Of a stretch of 64,000 nucleotides of DNA, positions 21,828 to 32,578 are shown piece after piece. The notes beneath the pieces are model-generated. The model was not told where the DNA came from, made no database searches, and was given only the letters and a program-made list of their open reading frames with translations. Where the stretch lies: positions 5,959,001-6,023,000 of the forward strand of contig NC_088326.1 of NCBI RefSeq assembly GCF_910592395.1. The letters run 5' to 3'. Position numbers and translations under genes: made by a program. How positions within the stretch are numbered: position 1 is the stretch's first letter; each line of letters starts with the position of its first letter. The DNA comes from Lineus longissimus. Taxonomy: Eukaryota; Nemertea; Pilidiophora; Heteronemertea; Lineidae.

Positions 21828-22082
21828 CTGTATCACCCAATAACGGTATTTTACACCAGTTTTCCTCCGGCTACAATTCCATGTTGCTTTGTTCGATGGG
21901 AAAACCCAGAGGCAGACATGACCTATGATGGAGAATGCCTGGCACTCCTGAGTAATCGCGCATGTTAACCCGCACTGAAGGACAGAATCAGCTGCCCGCT
22001 TCATTCCCGATTTACGTTCATCTACGTATCTGCTGTATGTCAGCTCAAAAACATTTACTCGTACAAGCGCAGTTGCAGCCAT
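21828..22082 (-). CDS. PAN/apple-like domain exon
   Basis: The frame ends at a donor ATACAG|GTACATG (21828) in phase 0. The encoded segment has the PAN/apple pattern: a leader ending VDERKSGMKRAADSVLQ, then CGLTC, CQAF and a later cysteine (IGHVCLW). PAN domains are disulphide-bonded modules of extracellular proteins. The exon start is uncertain: either the ATG at 22082 (no signal peptide follows) or an internal acceptor near 22033 (TACAG or CAG). Likely partner is the phase-0 terminal exon at 17556-18587. The remaining upstream exons are not found. Confidence 0.4.
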
Positions 22083-22670
22083 TTTCTTTCATTGGTAAAT
22101 TCGGAGTGAAATCTAACATTACAAACTTTTTAGCAATAGCTGAGCAGAACACATATTGGTACTCATTAATAAAAAGAAAAAGCACGGAACCACCAAAGGC
22201 GAATCACGAACCTCGATCTTTAACCTGAAACGGCTTGGCTATCAAGAAACTACCCATAACATTCTTGTCTCTCCACAGTCCTTTGAATGAATGAGACTGA
22301 TGTATTTGTTTGCGAACGCTGAAATTCGTACACGGCCTTGATCATGATATCTAGAGTCCTTCGGCACTGGTAACAGGAAACAGTCTTACAAGCGTGGCCT
22401 ACATTTTATAGCGTGTTGTGAAGTCCCGGAGCGTCTTCCTTGGGATACATTCAGAGCCTCCCTCCCACCCCCCTCCCAAAAAGCAACAACAAAAACAACA
22501 AAAAGCAAACACCAATTTGTCTTGCAAACTACCAATGAGCTACCTGAACGTCAACCAGATTATGACGATAGGTGGCGCTGCGGTGACTAATTCGGAAATG
22601 AATAGAAATATGCATGTTACCTCCGAAATAAATAACCCAATTGTCAGTCAAAATGACACTTTAATTTAGT
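22083..22670. other. No recognisable gene
   Basis: About 0.6 kb with no motif-bearing frame. It contains a short C/A-rich stretch near 22450-22510. Confidence 0.4.
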
Positions 22671-22676
22671 CAGTAA

Positions 22677-22765
22677 TTATGGAGGTCGAAAAAATGACGG
22701 TTGCTGAACGGAAGGAGGAACTTCGTGGCTAACAAGGCTAAGCTCAGACTTGGTGAGTTGGTCAG
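22677..22765 (+). pseudogene. SAP-like DNA-binding motif fragment
   Basis: An ATG at 22679 opens EVEKMTVAERKEELRG and stop. One frame over, the same region reads ANKAKLRLGELV. Together, across a frameshift, they match the SAP helix-extension-helix pattern (TVAEL+EEL+ ... NKAxLxxRL). SAP domains bind AT-rich DNA, and in invertebrates they often sit at the N-terminus of proteins with YqaJ-type nucleases. A YqaJ relic lies 2 kb downstream on the same strand. This is inference from a short pattern. Confidence 0.3.
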
Positions 22766-23182
22766 TTTTGACATGACACGCATCGCGATCGATCATCTCA
22801 ATACACGTAACATGCATGCATTGTCCGGCCGGCTTTGGCTATGCGCTGCACTGCAGACGCCTGTACTGCACCGCATTCACACTGCGTCTCCAGGACCACA
22901 GTGTTTTCAGAATTTACACAAATGGCAAGTTTGTACGTCGTGTTCTTTTACACTTCTTCCCACACAGCCGCATTGAAATAACAGGCATTCGTTGTCTTAA
23001 AAATCCACACGATTCTAATGAAATGAAAAAATACGTTTAATGTCAATCGCTGTTCAGCCCATACAAGTTGCAGTAGCTGAGATTTTAAACATAAACATCT
23101 AGTCAAGGTATAACTCGTCATGTCATAAACGTCATAAACATTACCAATATCTCAATGCTCATTGATTGACTAAATTTATTTA

Positions 23183-23188
23183 TTTATT
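23183..23188 (-). other. Poly(A) signal AATAAA
   Basis: On the minus strand AATCAATAAATAAATAAA follows the stop at 23203 by about 15 bases, giving overlapping canonical AATAAA hexamers. This implies a very short 3' UTR for the exon at 23203-23365. Confidence 0.5.
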
Positions 23189-23202
23189 GATTCAGGTATA
23201 AA

Positions 23203-23365
23203 TTAGACCCACTTTTGTTGATAAAGCTCTTCATATTTTCTCTCCCAACCCTTCTCGAACTGCGGTAAGCATTGTATAACAATATTATTATCTGGAAGCT
23301 CCATCTGTTTATCAGGCTTCAGGTTCTCCCTGTGTTTATTTGAATTGATCATATAATATTCAACC
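23203..23365 (-). CDS. 3'-terminal exon of an unidentified gene
   Basis: A strong acceptor with a pyrimidine tract (GCTCTCTTTCAG|GGTTG) at 23366 opens a frame entered after one base (split codon). It encodes about 53 residues, rich in charged and amide residues (INSNKHRENLKPDKQMELP near the middle) and ending EKGWERKYEELYQQKWV, then stop. Canonical poly(A) signals follow at once. Splice site, coding composition and poly(A) signal together make a credible last exon of a small protein, with upstream exons expected at higher coordinates. I do not recognise the family. The frame continues open upstream of the acceptor to 23469, which is probably intron. Confidence 0.45.
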
Positions 23366-24731
23366 CTGAAAGAGAGCAACATACTGGTATTGCAATACGC
23401 TCGAGTTCTTTTGGCGGATTCGGACATGATGACATGATGACACAGACAGGTGGGCATATAGGAGCGCATGTAGCTCAGCTAGGGCACCTTTCTATCATAT
23501 GGTCGCTAGGCATTATAGGCCTACGACAGTGACACTGATAGTCAGTGACTGTATACATGAACGGAACAGGATCGATGGACATCCCAAATTGTCTTTCCTA
23601 CGACAAACTGGCCTGCCTATACCATTTGAAGGCCTATGCCACGTTAATACCATTACCATACGTTTTTACTAGGTATATATGTGAGTGTGCATTGCCGTAG
23701 AGCACGGATGTAGGCCTAGCCTTGTGCGGAATAAGCAGAAGTAGACATGCCTCTACTCATACTGTCCCACACTGCGTACTGTAAGCACATGGCAGCTGTT
23801 CTATACTCATTAATCAAGTTCAGGGAGCATGGAAACATTATCACAGAAGAGACATGCACGCGGGTTGGTTGGAACATTCGCATTGGACCCCTTCACCCTC
23901 CACAAAAGTAAAAACTCTGCAATTTTATTTCACAACAGTATTGAAAACAACTTTACTCCTTTTCAGATCAGCAACATGCCAAGCCATCGCATTATCATGA
24001 GAACGTGAATTTCTGTGTTCACTATTTCAGACACTGCAGCAGTTTCATCGCGCCAAGCCATTCAGAGGGGAGCCCCATGCAATGTGGACCATTCCAGAAA
24101 TTGAGGGAGCAAACATATTTCATATACGAATCGCGAAAGCCCGCCTTAATCGGGAACAAAGACAAAATGGACATGATTAGGAACCTGGCATTGAACCAAA
24201 GGGTACGCTTTAATTTTCTACAATCTCATGAAAAGAGAACTGGAGTTACCTCTTACTTGCAAATAATAATCGCAAATAATGTTAAAATAGTGTTGAAAAC
24301 AGTTTTACTCCTGTTCCAGATCAGCAGCATGCCAGTCATGCAGTTGTCCCCCCCCCCCCCACCCCTCCCCCAGCCAATCCTGCAGCTTTGACTTCAGATC
24401 ATGACTATTGTAAAGAAACTGACACAATGGAGATAAGATGCATGTTTTGAGAAAATTATGGCCTGTTTCCGCCAGAGCAGTTTTCGTTCAAACATGACAA
24501 TTGTTGCGGTCTTCCGCAAAGAAAAAGCTAAATTGCATTGAATGTGGTTTCCCGCTGGTGGAAACAGATAATTTCTGGATGCATGTAATCCACACCACCT
24601 CTGCGAAGCTGACGGTCTGCTAATCAATGAAGGCACTTGATGTTGTAAAACTTGGTCCTTGCAAGCAGTTTGGGTAATATAATCATTGAGTTCAATATTC
24701 GATATGATGTTCATGTTACCGTGATAACAGA

Positions 24732-25150
24732 CGATGATATTCAGTCCATTGAAGAAGCGAACAGAACGCACGCCAAGAACAAGGTGCGGCAAGCTAAGAA
24801 CTACAATGACATCATCTAACTTCGGCAGTATATGCAAACGAACCAGAGGAGATGATTACAAGTTGGTACATGGCCTGGTTACTCACAAAGACATAGGAAC
24901 AGCTCCTATTCTCCATGGACGGAAATACGAGAGAACGGCAATAGACAAGTTCAATGAGAACATGGGATTGGAGGGGAAGTCTTGTGGATTATTCATTATG
25001 GAGGACCACCCGTATTTGGCAGCATCACCTGACGCATTTGTGGATTCCAAAACTCTTGTTGAGGTGAAGAGCCTTTATTCCGCCAAAGATAGCATCATTG
25101 ATGAGACCACCGTTGGCTTCCTACAGGTAGTGAGGCTGATAAGATGGCAA
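24732..25150 (+). pseudogene. YqaJ-type PD-(D/E)XK exonuclease, N-terminal part
   Basis: The reading starts near 24732 (DDDIQSIEEANRTHAKNK), shifts near 24790, then reads TMTSSNFGSICKRT, HGRKYERTAIDKF and ASPDAFVDSKTLVEVKS. These are the conserved blocks of YqaJ/lambda-exonuclease-like nucleases. The Asp of SPDA and the Glu-x-Lys of VEVK are the metal-binding catalytic residues. In animals such genes are either recruited viral recombinases or transposon cargo. Coding continues to about FLQ at 25130, then breaks. A BEL/Pao element begins at 25155, and the next conserved block resumes on its far side at 31251. It is dead: split by the insertion and frameshifted at least three times. Confidence 0.7.
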
Positions 25151-25154
25151 GCTT

Positions 25155-25374
25155 GGGCTTTGACATTGGGAACGGAAGAAGAACTCTAAATGGAAGACGG
25201 TGGCGAGCAGCCCAGGGAAAGAACCTCACTCGACGAAAGGCTTCTGGCAAATGTGATTGTTTATTACAAAATAGTCCCGTCATCCGCTAGGCGGAGGGAT
25301 CCAATACACAACAATCAATAAAGTCAGGTCACTACATAAATTAAGTATAGGCTGTTCCAGATTGATTCCCAACA
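25155..25374 (-). repeat. BEL/Pao 3' LTR
   Basis: A 220-bp sequence nearly identical to 31032-31250 (GGGCTTTGACATTGGGAACG at the left, CCAGATTGATTCCCAACA at the right). Read on the minus strand it starts TGTTGGGAATC, preceded by a purine stretch (CGATAGGGAGAGTG) as polypurine tract. The divergence between LTRs, roughly 10% by eye, points to an old insertion. Confidence 0.85.
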
Positions 25375-26122
25375 CACTCTCCCTATCGGAGGAAGTCAAA
25401 ATCCTACATGGTAGTTAGAGTTAATTATTAACCAGCTGAAACATTGGTAAATAACCTTATGCAACTCATTGGTAAATAACCTTTAGCGCCGAAAAAAGTG
25501 CACCCAGAGCATGCGAGCAGAGTATAGGGCCTACACTACAGGACACCATGTACAGTCGTTGGTGTGAATGCGGAAACAAAATTTCTGGTTCATGCCGGTT
25601 TTGAGAATATTACGATTTCGACTTTGAAATCGTAATCGTAATCGTAATGTTAAGCGATGCGGAAACTCCCTAATGTTGCATACAAACCTAGTGTTACAGA
25701 ACAATAACTATAACTTCCAATGTGGGAGAGCTGTTTAGGCAGAATAGTATTCAACTCAGATATTGTTAGGACCCACTAAAGCAGGGTAAAAGAAGAAGTA
25801 GGCCTAAATGTTATGGATACCAAGTGAATATAATGCAAAACCCTTACATCATCACAAGACTTTAGCTTGCGCGTAATAAGCGAGGCATGGCTACACATCT
25901 TCTAGTCCAAGAGTCACTTCGAGGGAAGAGAGACATCAGCGCGCGTTTACAATGCCTCAAGTTCATTCAATATATCGCATATTTTACAGTAGTCTTAACA
26001 GTCTTATAAACACTACAGTAAAACATAATAAGCTAAACGTGTCACGAATTAGTATCAACATCCATCATTCCATTACTGAATGAATCGCACACACATAAGG
26101 GCAGCGCACGTAGTATACCCTT

Positions 26123-29100
26123 TTACAAACCTAGCCTTACTTTAGGTCGAACAACCCTGCCAGATCGTGTTACCTGTACTGATGTATCAGTGTCAGTGGA
26201 ACCACTATTGGTAGGACTGACCTGAACCGCCTCCTCAGGTTGGCTATCCCCTGTATCAATATCGGAAGACGCCACCAAAAGGATTTTTATCCTCCGAGCT
26301 GTTGTTGAAGCCACCAGTTTCTGGACATATTCATCACGCACCTCTACACAATGCAATCGCTGTACAGATCGGGAGAGTGTGCCTCTGGTTGCCTTCAAAG
26401 TAACGGAGCGGACGACTCCATCATAACCAGGATATAGTTCAGTGACTACAGCTGGAGGCCACTCTAATCTACGAACGTTATCATCTTCCACTAGCAAAAT
26501 AGAACCAATTTTAACTCGCCTCTATCTAGATCTGTTATCAAATCGACTAAAAGCTGGAGGCAAATATCTCAAGTATTCAGTGGTTCACTAAGACCAGAAC
26601 TGGTCCAATCTTAGATTACGTAGTATTGATCTCTCCCTCAAGTCATCAGCTGACACAATGGGTTCTGAATTCGAGACCGAGGTTTTTGGAGTGTAGCTAG
26701 AAGTCTTCCCAATGAGGAAATGAGACGGAGGAGTCTGGAGTGTCGCCCACAAAGGTGAGGGGGCGAGATCTGTATCTAGTTCAGGTTAGTCAATGAAACC
26801 TTACAAATGGATGATCCGAAGTCCGGTTTTTACTGAACGCACCAAACTTTCCCACCAGCCTCCCCACCACCAAGGGGATCTTGGTACTATCAGCTTCCAT
26901 CGATGCCAAATAGCTTCTTCCATTTAAACTTGGCTGCAATGAAAGTTTTAGCGTTGTCTCAAAAATAATTAAGACAGAAGGCAATCTCCTCCTGGCTATG
27001 AATCGGCGAATGGCTAATATGAAATCGGGTAGTGAAATGGAGTCAGTCAACTCAAGATAAACTGCTCATATTGCAGCACATGTAAAGACGAGAATACTTC
27101 TTCAAACCAGGTTCATCTGCACAGTACAAGGTGCCAGCATAGTCCAACTCAGTAATAGTGCAAGCAACTGCTTGCTTTAGACTTATAGCAAGCAAAGGGG
27201 CAATTGATCTATTACACGCTAAATAGCCCTCTCTCTGACAACAGAAACATCTTTGTTTCACATATTTGGCTATTCTTCTAACACCAACTATCCAATAAGA
27301 ACACCTCGGGTTCGAAACAAGTGCTTTCACTCCAGTATGTTTCAACAACACATGTTGGAACCGAAACAAAAGCAAGGTGAGATGACAGAATGGGAGGATA
27401 ATAGGATGCTTCTCCTCGTAGGAAAGACTTGACAGTTGCAACCTTCCCTTAATCCTCAACAATCCATCACTGCCCAGCAATGGTGACAGCCTAAGAAGTG
27501 AAGAAGGACATGGTATACCACGACCGGCTTTTAAGACACACTTTTCAGAGTGATAATACTCAACCTGAGTAAACTTGAACAACAACAACTTCGCCTGAGA
27601 AAGTTCTTCTAAAGACAATGGTCCTACATATATTACGGAACTCTGACCACTAGGAAATGCCTTCTGTGGTCGAGACACAGAAATAACGAGGGAACAGGTT
27701 CTTGTTCACACTCAGACCCTGGATACATCATGACCGATGCAGTTTGAACTTTCGTCTCAGGAAGGTCCGTCAACAACCAAACTCCCACAGTTGGGAATAT
27801 AACGACTTCTCAGCAGCCAAACCCCGCGTTAGTAGGTCAGTAGTATTATCACAACCATCTACATGATACCAGTTAACAGGACTGATCAACTCAGTATATA
27901 ATCTCATTTACTCTGTTGGCTACAAACGAAGGTAACTTAGCAACCCGCTTCCGAATCCAAACCAACACAATCATAGAATCTGTCCAACAGTAGTACTTAA
28001 CTCTGTCGATCAGTCCACAACTTCAGAGCATTACAAACAAACACAAGCAGTCTGGCTCCTAACAACGCACCCAACAATTCCAAGCGAGGAATAGTTTTCT
28101 TCTTCAAAGGAGCAAACCTAGCCTTTGACATAACAAAGGAGTCTCACATACACCACCGAGCCATAGCCTATCTCAGACGCATCACAAAATGCATGAAGCT
28201 CTAGTTTTTCCGAAGTTTCCAACCATAAGGAGTCAGGGAAAATACAACGAGGTACTCTCTTCTTCAACAGTGTCCCGGTACCTCTCAACCAGCTGAGAAT
28301 CTCTCACTCAACTCACCGGTCAAGGGTTCATCCCAATCTTGTCCTTCTATCCAAATGTCTTGGAACAGGATTTTTTTCCATTATTGAAAAAGGCATCAAC
28401 AGACCCATTGGGTCAAATAATTTAGGTATGAAGCTCAGTACAGATCGTTTAGTACAAGGTATATCATCAGACAGTTTCCTGTCAAACCCATCGAAACCAA
28501 CACATTCCTCATCAGACAACTATTTCATGCCAAGGACCTTAACAGTAGGATCTACCAAATGCTTTGAAGCAAACTCATGACTGAATTTATCCACAAGTGA
28601 CTGACCATTAGTGTGACATTTTGACATAACCATACCTGCTTTGGATATGACATCTACTGACTCTTCATACAATTCACAAAGCTCACGTTCAAAATCAGCT
28701 CCAGACAGAAAATCATCAATGTTTTTAGTCAACTCATCTACAGCTCGAGACTTAGGATAAGTAGATCGATGGTGCTTGAGGGTGGCATTAAAAAGAAATG
28801 GACTTCTGTTACCAAAAGGCACCCTTGTAAATGTCATCGTCCTAATCTTACCATTGTGGTCCCAAAGAAACCTGTGGACATCTTGATCTTGAGGACAAAC
28901 ACATATCTGTAAAAAGCTTTAGAAATATCAGCGGTAAATGCCAACTGCCATCATCTGAATCCGATGAGCATCTCAACCAAGTTAGGAATCAAGGACGGTC
29001 CAGTTTCCAATTAATCATTCAAATATTTGCCGTTATAACCCTTGGCCGAAGCGTCAAACACTTGGTTGACCTTTGTGGTTGTCCTACTTTCGTTGACAGC

Positions 29101-29775
29101 ATGATGATGAGGCATGTAAAACACTGGATTCATGCAAGTATGCAATTCATCATCACTGACTTCCTGTATGAAACCAAGAGATTCACATTCTTCTAAAACT
29201 GCATTGTGTCTTGATCTTAAAGATACGTTTCTATATAAACGCATGAGATACATGAACTACCAAAAGTAAAACCTGGGCTAGGTTTGAAACTGTTCAGACA
29301 ACCGGATATAGGACCCAACCAAATATGGTTTCCTGCGCAACCAAGCCAAGGTTGTTATGTTTTCTACAACCAGGTTTCATGAAATCCCAGTAGTTGTCAA
29401 TACCAATGAGGATGTCAATGGATGTCTCACCAGCAACATAATGAAACATGTGAGCTCAAAACCTGGAAATAAGGTCATAACTTCATCAGGTATCTGTGGC
29501 CGAAGCAAGGGGGCACAAATCACAGGTACTGCCTAACAACAGCATCTTCACTGACACGACGGTCTGCACTCACAATCTGAAGCGAGTAAGCACTTCTCAT
29601 TATATCACTACTCGCAACACCTCCACCAAATGAAGTAAACCCAATATTTTCAGAGCACACAAACTCTGGGCTTATTCTATTCACTAAATCGCTAGTTACA
29701 TAACTGCGATCCGATCCACTGTGGTCGAACAATAGAGTGGTCTCGGCAACACCTATGGAACCTAACCCGCGCAAT
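26123..29775 (-). pseudogene. BEL/Pao pol relic (protease, RT, RNase H, integrase)
   Basis: In order along the minus strand. Protease, about 29520-29775: LLFDHSGSDRSYVT. RT, 29011-29253: VFYMPHHHAVNESRTTTKV and FDASAKGYNGKYLND. RT, 28520-28837: FTRVPFGNRSPFLFNATL. The catalytic box here reads NIDDFLSGAD near 28706, with Asn where the family has Tyr. 28328-28519: LSFIPKLFDPMGLLMPF. RNase H-like remnant near 28150-28200. Integrase zinc-binding and core, 27052-27678: KHPIILPFCHLTLL, HTGVKAL, CFCCQREGYLACN, then LDYAGTLYCADEPGLK. Integrase rest, 26790-27050: SLPDFILAIRRFIARR. C-terminal tail, 26123-26497: LVEDDNVRRLEWP and VVTELYPGYDGVVRSV. At least eight breaks make it inactive. Confidence 0.85.
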
Positions 29776-29869
29776 GGGCAAAATGGTACGCATTTTCAAA
29801 TCTTCAACACACTGTGAACCAGACACATTGGAAACGCTAACATGTGACACATTTTCATGTAATGAATGA

Positions 29870-30960
29870 GCACCTGTAACGACGTTGGGTTCCGAGGTCG
29901 ATCGATCCTGTTTCGATTTCGACTGCTCCCGTTTCAATCCTCCTGGATATGTCGACTGCTCCTCACTTACTACACCTTGCAGAACTATTCACTGGTAATA
30001 TGCGACTTGCCCAGACATCTAAAACACAACATAGCGGATCGAATTTTATCTTTCCACTCAGGCAAAGAGGCCTTCACAAGATTGCAACATTTGGACGTAG
30101 CTTGAGGCTTACTACACACCTCACAAACTATAGACGAGCGAGAACGATCCTGGCAATTGGCGTTACCGTTACCTTTTGACAGAGGGTTTGTTGAAGTCGA
30201 CTGAAGAGCTGCAGCAGTAGGAAAAGGGCTGGAGACATGTCGTCACGGAATGTTTCGCAGTAGTCTCTTCTCCGGAGCTCTTTCAAGAAGAAATCGAGGT
30301 CAGCTTCCTTGCCTTCGCTGTTACGCGCCCACCCCAGTCTGATTAAAAATGGGATGACAAGATAAAAATCATAGGAGTAAGAAACATATCATAACGATCG
30401 CCCTTTATACATCAAGAGCCTCTAAACTGCGTACGTGAGATTGAAGATCATACAATGAAGAAAGTAAACGTATGTCGTTGGAAGGAGTTGTGCCCATCTT
30501 CAACAGGCTTTGTATGCGCAAAGACAAGGCATCACCAGAAAACATGGGCAGTTCAACTTTTGGAAGACGTACTGAAGTTTTCGATTTACCGGAACCGGAA
30601 TCAACATCCGGCTCAGCAGAAATGTCGGATGCCGACAAATGTCTACTGCGTAAATCATCGAGTTAATACAAGCAGCCTCGTATTTCAAAAACGTTATTCT
30701 ACGGTTGGCCTCAACTAGTTCATAAGACACTACGTCTAGATGCTTGCCCGCTTCATCAATAATACGATTTGAAGCATCGATATCGACGCAAAAACTCTCA
30801 GCGAGCTCCTCGGCCTTCAGATGGGAAGTTTGTCGTCGGTTGAAATCCTCAATCGCCTTTTGGAGTTCCGCCACGTCAGCGCCGCCATCTTGGTTTATCG
30901 TAGCCAATTTCTTCTCCGCTCGCGTGAGCTAAGATTTAGCCGGGTCTTCCTCGACTTGAT
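29870..30960 (-). pseudogene. BEL/Pao gag relic
   Basis: The N-terminal coiled-coil part (30700-30907) reads VAELQKAIEDFNRRQTSH. The matrix-like hallmark LPKVELPMFSGD is at about 30530-30570, but the tryptophan-rich segment normally following it is missing, so an internal deletion is likely. A late LLSSLYDLQSHVRSLEAL segment follows. Farther on (about 30000-30150) a zinc-knuckle-like cluster CEVC ... KCC ... CFRCLGKSHI is seen across frames. Gag would form the particle that packages the element RNA. Several frameshifts. Confidence 0.7.
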
Positions 30961-31006
30961 CAAGAGCGTCATCCATGTTTCCAATCTTCAACCCACCTAC
31001 GCGTTA

Positions 31007-31024
31007 TCCCGGGCTTCGGCACCA
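31007..31024 (-). other. BEL/Pao primer-binding site
   Basis: On the minus strand TGGTGCCGAAGCCCGGGA lies 7 bp after the 5' LTR. It starts with TGG, complementary to a tRNA CCA end, and matches the TTGGTGCCGAA-type priming site frequent in BEL/Pao elements. Confidence 0.7.
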
Positions 31025-31031
31025 AATATCA

Positions 31032-31250
31032 GGGCTTTGACATTGGGAATGGAAGAAGAACTCTAAATTGAAGACGATGGCGAGCAGCCAAAGGAAATTA
31101 CCTCACTTGACAAAGGGTTTTGGCAAATGTGATTGCTTATTACAAAATAGACCCGTCATCGGGTAGGCGGAGGGATACAATACACAACAATCAATAAAGT
31201 TAGGTGTCAGCATAAATTAAGTACGGGCTGTACCAGATTGATTCACAACA
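31032..31250 (-). repeat. BEL/Pao 5' LTR
   Basis: A 219-bp partner of 25155-25374. It starts TGTTGTGAATC on the minus strand and ends just before the primer-binding site. No separate promoter motif can be singled out. Confidence 0.85.
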
Positions 31251-31330
31251 GTGTCAAGATCGAAAAAGCACAATTATGTTTACCAGGTGCAGGGCAGCTG
31301 ATGTGTACCTATGAACATTTCAAACAAACT
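31251..31330 (+). pseudogene. YqaJ-type exonuclease, C-terminal block
   Basis: Directly after the BEL/Pao LTR the plus strand reads SRSKKHNYVYQVQG, then with a shift GQLMCT. This is the HNYYYQVQGQL block that in YqaJ-type nucleases follows the EVK motif by about 20-30 residues. The other half is at 24732-25150. The order and spacing after removal of the element fit one original gene. Downstream coding fades after about 31330. Confidence 0.65.
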
Positions 31331-32100
31331 GTGATTGATAGATTTATGTATAGAGACTACACTGAAACATTCTTCTACCACTAGAATGTTTCAGAATAAG
31401 CTACAGAAATTATCTGTATCTGCTGAACTGAGTCCATTCATTATTACAATGTCCAATCTCTGAACTGTTCATGTCGTTTCTTGCATTTGACTTTGCAATT
31501 CCACATTGTTGCTGTGATATTTTATATTGTTGACATTTCATAATTATAATCCCATAAAAGATCAATGTTATTGTTGGTGGGTGTTTTTCTATACTTGGAT
31601 TTCAAATAATTAGCATTATTGCTACATCTCAGGCTCTCAGATGGCACGGACAGCAACTAAAGGGAACAATGCATCACAAACTATATTGTGGCTTGAAGCC
31701 TCCCTGCCGAGAAGAACACTCCAACAGACCAAATAAAGGACAAACTCGTCATATACGATTCAACACTAGTCTTACTTACAAAATACAAGACTCACCAAAA
31801 CATTGATTACGGTACTTCAAAAATAATAGCATTTTAAACAATTTTAACATTGTAATAATGATTATCACAGGTATGATTATTACGGTGGGTAGAGTAGAAT
31901 TCTGATAACAACAAGTCAATGCCAGAGATATCTGCCAGCTTACGGCTATTTGACCTCTGTGACCTTGAAAATTAGGTCAAATCAAAAACTGGAATACACA
32001 CTATGAAGTGTATCCTTTTTACATTGATTACGGAGAATCAGAAGCAGGAGATTGTTCAGGGCAGAACTCTTGACATAGCGGAGAAAAGAATGCTGGCAGT
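31331..32100. other. No recognisable gene
   Basis: About 0.77 kb of AT-rich sequence between the YqaJ relic and the DDE transposase relic. It contains TTTGACCTCTGTGACCTTGA near 31949, a phrase similar to one at 59150 in a PLA2G4 intron, suggesting a shared dispersed repeat. Confidence 0.4.
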
Positions 32101-32461
32101 GTGGCCAAAGAGACAATGATTTACTCTCTGTGGACCCTCTTACTGGCTATCGTCCTGTCTCGAGCCACAACATCACCAGATAGTCTATTTCTTTTCTTGA
32201 AAAATGTTGAAATATTCACATCTACACCTTCTCGAATCATCAAATCCTCAATGTTGAAACCCTTATCGACCTTGTCACTGAACTTAGTTTGTTTAGGACT
32301 AGTTCGGTTAATGTAGGTCAACTAAGGCGCTGCCACATATTGGTGTGTTCCAACATACCGGAACGGAAGAGGCTAATTCCCCAAAGCGCCAGGGACCTTC
32401 ATTAATATTCATGTATTAATCATAGATCATGTGATTCTACGTCACCGGCGGGAATTTCAAC

Positions 32462-32578
32462 ATGGCTGAGAATACCAGTTCGACAGCTCCTAAGTACAGC
32501 GACAAGGGAGTTAGAGCGTGTGACAGATGTGATTCCCTGTATCATCAATATTCTGCAAGTATTCCAATCAAGCAATGA
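32462..32578 (+). CDS. Small open frame inside inverted-repeat element
   Basis: An ATG in good context (CAACATGGCTG) opens 38 codons, MAENTSSTAPKYSDKGVRAC then DRCDSLYHQ, with a CDRC pair and a stop. A possible donor (GCAA|GTATTCC) lies near its end, so it could be the first exon of a lost element-encoded protein. Small and unrecognised; may be chance. Confidence 0.2.
   Translation: MAENTSSTAPKYSDKGVRACDRCDSLYHQYSASIPIKQ

Larger units (their letters stand above)
25155..31250 (-). mobile_element. BEL/Pao LTR retrotransposon, decayed
   Basis: A 6.1-kb element on the minus strand: 5' LTR 31032-31250, primer-binding site 31007-31024, gag about 29870-30960, pol about 26123-29775, 3' LTR 25155-25374. 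Every domain of the Pao lineage can be seen, but the frames are broken by many frameshifts, stops and deletions. It sits inside a YqaJ exonuclease relic, whose conserved blocks flank it. No perfect target duplication remains; GCAAG at 25147-25151 and TCAAG at 31254-31258 are a near match, but the right one is 3 bp away from the LTR edge. Confidence 0.85.

Noticed and set aside
23468-23530. tRNA-like A box (TGTAGCTCAGCTAGGGCACC)
   Set aside because: No B box (GGTTCGANNCC) at the right distance and no acceptor stem.
24005-24391. 128-codon plus-strand frame
   Set aside because: No motif; its end is a poly(C)/Pro run. Another frame (QQFHRAKPFRGEP...) looks equally protein-like, so no call is possible, though it may be decayed sequence of the YqaJ-type gene.
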